Positions 59,401 to 64,000 of a DNA stretch of 64,000 bases are shown here, piece after piece; positions within the stretch are counted from its first letter, which is position 1; every line of letters starts with the position of its first letter. The stretch spans positions 45,294,982 to 45,358,981 of the forward strand of contig OZ018410.1 of the NCBI GenBank assembly GCA_963969595.1, read 5' to 3'. This DNA comes from Neckera pumila (taxonomy: Eukaryota > Streptophyta > Bryopsida > Hypnales > Neckeraceae). The position numbers were made by a program, and so were the translations under genes. A model generated the notes under the pieces. It ran no database searches. It was given only the letters and a program-made list of their open reading frames with translations, and had not been told where the DNA came from.

Positions 59401-61090
59401 GACTTTGGGCGGGGTCTGAAGTTTTCTAGGTCGGGCTGCTGAGGCGGAACTGTGAATTTGCTTGGGACTTAGGGCCGCGGGGGGGCACCCACGCACAAGA
59501 TGAAGTTTTCCTAAACCCTACGGAGCGGAGCGAGTAGGGTTTAGGCTTGTCGCGGAGCGCCGGTAGGCGCGTAGCTACAGTCCTCCGTAGGGTTTGCTGA
59601 AGGGGAGGATGGGTTGATTGGCCGAGTTCTTTGGATTTTAGGGTATATGGTAAAATTACAACAATAAGGGTTTAGGGTTATGAAAAACCACCGCACTCTT
59701 CACCCCTGTCTGAATTTGTAATGCATATAGGGCTAAAAGACACGGTGCTGTAAAGAATGGAAAGTCCTCATTGTGCATAGACCCGACATGTGCAACAATT
59801 CAGGTCCAGTAGTTTCAAAAGTTCTCAACATTGAGGGTTCAGGGGTGTAGGGTGCATTTTGGTTCATTATGTTGAACAGAAGCTTGTGTTTTCTGTATGA
59901 TCCGGACTCAATGCACATTGTCACAATTATAGAGACATCAAATACAAATAACATAATATAAGAATTATTTTCACTTCAAGTTTTAATACATTTCTTCCCA
60001 TGTCCGTGGCTTTTAGAATATGGTTCTAAATGGAGAATCAGTTTAGGTGGAAAGATCCAAGTGAGGCGAATGGACTTTTTGGTCCTCATCTCTATAATCA
60101 GATATGCATACACATCCATTTTGAAAGAATTTTGCTCCTTGAAATAGAAACCGCAATTTAGGATGGGTTACAATAGGAAATGGCCTTAGGGCAATGCTGT
60201 GACCATGCGATGTTTTTCAACAATTTCAAAGAAAAAAATCTATAGATAGTGAATGGCCCAAAACCTCCATATTGCCAAAAATTGCCATGCTGTCCTCCGA
60301 AATCTAACATTTCAATGAGTGCAAATCATGGATTGAAACCATTTGAGATGGTTTGAATGAATTTCGATAGATTTTGACATCCTCGAATAGTCCATACGGA
60401 CTTTTCGGTGAAGTTGGAGATGCGTGGATTTTGATCGTCCTAAAACACCTCAAATAAAAAAGGCTCATGAAGGCTTCTTTTGAAGTCCATCCAAGTGATA
60501 TGGCTTCCACTAGACTTCAAATACTAGTCTATTTGCCTTGTCGATGTCGGGTGCTGGAATATATCGCGATCGAGGGCATCAATATCTCCATTTTGACACA
60601 AAATGGATCGATATCTCGATTTCGATACAGAATGCATCGATATCTCGATATCGACGGCATCGAGAACTCCAGGTGTTTAGAATGCGACGGTATTGAGTTA
60701 TCAAAACGATTATACCGAAATCGGGACATTGAGATATCAAGTATAAATATGAGATTTAGGATTTAGGATTTTCCATAAGATATGGAGAGAAGAGTTTCAT
60801 TGTCGCCCTCCATTCAAAACCAAGTCCCCTCTACGTGAATGAAAACCGTACATACACAGTACAGAAATCTTGTACACAGCCTATCGATGTTGGATTTTTG
60901 GTACTGGACTACCTATCGTCAAGTTTGACTTCAGTTGAAGGTTCAGGGTATTTAAAGTGAGAAACAAGGAGTACTGAGCAGCGAGAGATCAGCAACATAT
61001 CGAGATTTCAGCAGCAAGTGCTAGCTCGATATCAACAGCAAGACATACCTGGGGATCAAAAGATATCGAGTTATATCGGGGGGTTTGCAG
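56470..61090 (+). repeat. Shuffled non-coding modules, copy B
   Basis: Counterpart of 34430-39180. The two recurrent modules appear near 56470, 57510 and 60850, and near 56880, 58560 and 59520. No coding is supported. Confidence 0.72.
59311..59410 (+). repeat. 15-bp minisatellite, copy B
   Basis: About six to seven imperfect GGGCATCGGACTTCG units, fewer than at 37365-37500. Confidence 0.8.
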
Positions 61091-61119
61091 GACTTGACAT
61101 CGGTTTAGGGTCGAGGACA

Positions 61120-61400
61120 AGATATTGGCAGGTATTGGGGACGAGATATCGGCAAGAATGGAGGACAGGATATATGTAGGTATCGACCAACCGATATCGA
61201 CCAATGACTATCGGGAGATTTCGGGTTCGGGATTCAGGGAGATATCGGGCAGTAGATGTCGGGAGCTATCGAGCAACAGATATCGGCAGGTCTAGAGTAA
61301 GAGATGTCGAGCAGCAGATATCGAGGGATATCGGGAGATATGGAGCAAGAGATATTGCGAGATATCAAGCAAGGGATATCGACGATCCAAAGATATGTCG
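61120..61400 (+). repeat. GATATCG motif array, copy B
   Basis: Counterpart of 39210-39500, with a dozen or so GATATCG-type words. Confidence 0.8.
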
Positions 61401-62039
61401 AATTCAACATATTGAAATAGATGGGTAGCGGTGGATATTGGAAGATGGAACGCAGCAAGAGATATCCCCATATTTCACCATGAACAGTGCGAAATCCTAC
61501 CGAATGAGCACAGCGAAACGGGTGGGGATGTCAAGACATATTTTTCCAAATTCGTAGCATTTAGGAAAATGAAGACCTATGACCATAAAGATTGATGTAA
61601 CGAAAACCATGCAAGAAATGGGTGCATTTCAGTCCGGAGTGGATGTGAAACCAAAATATTTTCAAGTAATGTAAGTGGAGTATTTCAATCTCGTATGTCA
61701 CTTGCATTGTTCCTCGTGAAGTTTGTTATACACAGTAGAAGTATACAAAATATCTCCTTGTTCAATGGTGCAATCAATGAAGTAAAAACAGGCATTGATC
61801 ATATAAGTCTACCTACTGAAGCCTAAATATTCAAATTCATACAAGTTGTGGCCTCCACTGTGCTCCCTTTTGTGAAGTAAATATCTCTGCAAACCAATTT
61901 CAAGCAATTAATTGCCGATGTGTTTCAATCGATTATCATATGAAACCATGAATATCAAACGAAACAAATAAAAACATTCACGTAAAAGGGAGTTTCGGTT
62001 TGAAAAAAATGAGAATTGTTTTGTTTGATTGGAATTGGG

Positions 62040-63438
62040 CCCATCTCCGTGGAATACACTCCATTAATGACCTGCATTGGGAGGAGACGTTCTATGCAAG
62101 ACGTTTTGGGGTTCATACGTGGGAAGACCTATCGCAGCGCCGCCTCTAGGGGCTCATGATCGGGCAATTGAGTGGCCGACATGCTCAAGTTCCTACTCCA
62201 TTCAATCCTCAGACCTAAGTAAAGGGTCGTCGTGGGAGCGCCGCCTCGGGAGGCTCATGATGGTCTTCCAGCGCGGGCACTTGAATGCCCAACGCGCTGA
62301 ACGTTCTCCTCCCTACGAAATGGCTGTGCCTCCTTGTGCTTGGCTTTATCATCGTCGAGCGCTTGGCGTCAGGAGGTTGAGGCTGTTATCGGCGCAGAGC
62401 CTCGTCCTTGCTCGCTGTGGCGCTCGGGGAGGTCCTCGCAATCGGGCGCACATCGGAGAGGAGCGCAGGGCGGAGGGTTTAGGGGTCTCGTGATCACGGC
62501 GCAACGGTTTAGAGCGCGCAGACGGAGGCGGAGGGTCGAGGCTTGCTTGCGCTTGCGGCCGACGCGGTCTGGTCTGTCGGCTCGCCATTTCCAATTGTCG
62601 TTTGCGGTTGAGGGCTGTAAGGGCCGGGTGCGCGCTCACCCGACAGGCCCGCCTTGTTAACGCAGCAGCTTCGGGTGGAACGCATCACGCAGGTTGTAAG
62701 GGTCCTGACTGCGATGCTCCTCCTCTCGTTGCATTCGGGTGCGTCGCGGCTTAGGGTTTAGGTTGTAAGAAAACGCATCCCGGTGTTGAGTTTGACGGGC
62801 ACGCAAAACTCTGTTTCTCATACTGTGTTACGAAACCTAACTCCGGCCCCAGGGTTCCCGAGATCCTCCTTATTCTGTTTCCATTACGGCCTTCACAATT
62901 CGGTTCATACTTTGATGTCTTCGATTCAGGTTTGTGTGTCTCTCTTTCCCATGGGGTATCTCTCGCTGGAGGCGCTTAGGTCCTTTGTCAACAATAAGGC
63001 GCTTCGGCATTCAGTTTCAGAACTCAAGGAATATCGTCACATCTGACGCTGAGGTTTTGGGATGTTTCGGCCTGGGACATCGAGAGACCTTAGGAGGGAA
63101 CTTCCAGGGTTTAGGGAGTCTCAGCAAGTCATTTGAAAATCACGATCCCCGTGGATGTCCAACATGGAACAGCTCAAGTTTCTACCAACCCATGTAGGCA
63201 CATCTGCTTAGGGAAAACGAAAATTCGAATTCCTCTGCCATTTCGGTTGCTCTGAATCTCGTGACCTCGGGTTTTGGGTGCGCGAGGTCTAGGGCTGCAA
63301 AGTCACACGTCCCTGTGCATGGTTTGACAGGCATTCCCGAACCTTTCTTCTTCGTTGCATGTTTGGAAACCTGACTCGGCCTACGTGTGCTCATCGCAGG
63401 TCGTTGGAGTCCATACGATCCTTGTCGGCAGCGTCGCC
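62040..63438 (+). promoter_or_regulatory. GC-rich leader/promoter region of the zinc-finger/Ulp1 gene, copy B
   Basis: Counterpart of 40100-41535, with the same shift to GC-rich sequence and no conserved reading frame. Confidence 0.45.
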
Positions 63439-64000
63439 ATGGGGAAGCGGGGGTGGAGGGACGTAAAAATCGTAATGACAGGAAACGTGCCCCAAGTGCG
63501 AGAAGTCCACAGGCTCGACAACAGGCACCACGTGGAATACTACGCGCTCGAGGAGTACAGGTTTCTGATGGTCGAAGGCCACTTCAACACGAAGTCGCCA
63601 TTGGGGGGCGGGAAGTACATGTGCCGGTACTGCCATGAAGAGAAGCAGTGGGTCCGACTCAACAGCCATCGACTTCAGGGCTGCGACGAGCACTACGACC
63701 GCAATCAATTTTGCATCCGGTTGAAGCTGTTCCCGAACCTGCTCACCGACTACACAGCGACACAAATGCGGGAGGGACGTGACGTCGTATCCGTTGTCAA
63801 CGCGTACAATGCGGCATCTCCCAGGGATGCGGATCAGCCGGATTTTCTTGACGTTGCAGCCCCAGCACGTCGAAAGGCGAACCCGGCGCGAGGGTTTGGG
63901 GGCGCGGGCCAACTTGAAGGGTCGCCCCACGGCACAGGTCAGCGGCGTCGCGGGGATGACACCCCGAATGCTCGGGAATCAAAGTCGCGGAGGACGAACC
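63439..64000 (+). CDS. C2HC zinc finger + Ulp1-like protease gene, copy B, first 187 codons
   Basis: ATG in GCCATGG. The frame is open to the window edge, where exon 1 continues. The finger is complete here (CRYC, His77, Cys82; CX2CX11HX4C), unlike copy A. A run of acidic/basic residues (RRRGDDTPNARESKSRR) follows. The protease domain lies beyond the window, so whether this copy encodes an intact enzyme cannot be judged. Confidence 0.72.
   Translation, partial: MGKRGWRDVKIVMTGNVPQVREVHRLDNRHHVEYYALEEYRFLMVEGHFNTKSPLGGGKYMCRYCHEEKQWVRLNSHRLQGCDEHYDRNQFCIRLKLFPNLLTDYTATQMREGRDVVSVVNAYNAASPRDADQPDFLDVAAPARRKANPARGFGGAGQLEGSPHGTGQRRRGDDTPNARESKSRRTN

Larger units (their letters stand above)
54315..64000 (+). 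mobile_element. Large repetitive unit with zinc-finger/Ulp1 gene, copy B (runs off the window)
   Basis: Matches copy A from TATACGTCGCAT onward with the same order of head, tandem array, modules, GC-rich leader and gene start, at roughly nine matches in ten or better by eye. It is ~116 bp longer than copy A up to the gene ATG, because it has one more tandem unit but lacks copy A's ~70-bp duplication. It appears younger or better preserved, since the start of the gene is free of stops. Confidence 0.75.

Noticed and set aside
32528..64000. Simple 21.8-kb tandem segmental duplication explaining both large units
   Set aside because: The left flanks of the two copies are unrelated while the left terminus is exact, which fits separate insertions better.

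Overview
This window looks like nuclear DNA of a land plant. The evidence is a spliced host gene with plant-type GT-AG introns, Ty3/gypsy retrotransposons primed by tRNA-Asp, a Mutator-type element with a 9-bp target duplication, and many plant telomere-type TTTAGGG motifs. The host protein is recognisably a plant kinesin-12 but diverged from the flowering-plant proteins I know, so a seedless plant is possible; that is an inference.

Layout. (1) 240-7213, + strand: the 3' part of a KIN-12 (phragmoplast-orienting kinesin type) gene, 15 exons, encoding the C-terminal coiled-coil tail and the native stop. (2) 7.2-12.9 kb: AT-rich DNA with a MITE-like hairpin (8005-8231) and a non-autonomous Mutator-like element (8294-10135) with ~400-bp terminal inverted repeats and a 9-bp target duplication. 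(3) 12.9-32.5 kb: two copies of an Athila/Tat-like Ty3/gypsy element. The first (12889-21814) is cut off inside integrase exactly where the second (21815 onward) begins. The second has a 5' LTR, gag-pol, polypurine tract and the start of a 3' LTR, which is interrupted at 32528. The LTRs are ~3.6 kb and each carries a ~680-codon reading frame, before and separate from gag. (4) 32.5-45.5 kb and 54.3-64.0 kb: two copies of a large repetitive unit with the same left terminus in unrelated flanks. It has a GGTACACC-rich head, a ~283-bp tandem array, kilobases of shuffled non-coding modules with GATATCG and TTTAGGG motifs, then a GC-rich gene. In copy A this gene can be followed through four exons. 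It encodes a predicted ~1126-residue protein with an N-terminal C2HC zinc finger and a C-terminal Ulp1-like (C48) cysteine-protease fold; copy A is a pseudogene, and copy B is open as far as the window shows. (5) 45.5-49.0 kb, - strand: an LTR of a related retrotransposon family carrying a diverged version of the LTR-encoded frame. (6) 49.0-54.3 kb: AT-rich DNA without recognisable genes.

The host gene is the only sequence here likely to have a cellular role. The rest is nested, decaying mobile DNA. The most unusual points are the LTR-embedded reading frame kept in two retrotransposon families, the zinc-finger/Ulp1 gene of the large unit, and a recurrent replacement of homologous sequence by telomere-type GGTTTAGGG strings, together with a strong excess of TAG among broken codons. 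The last two could be real biology or an assembly/base-calling artefact.
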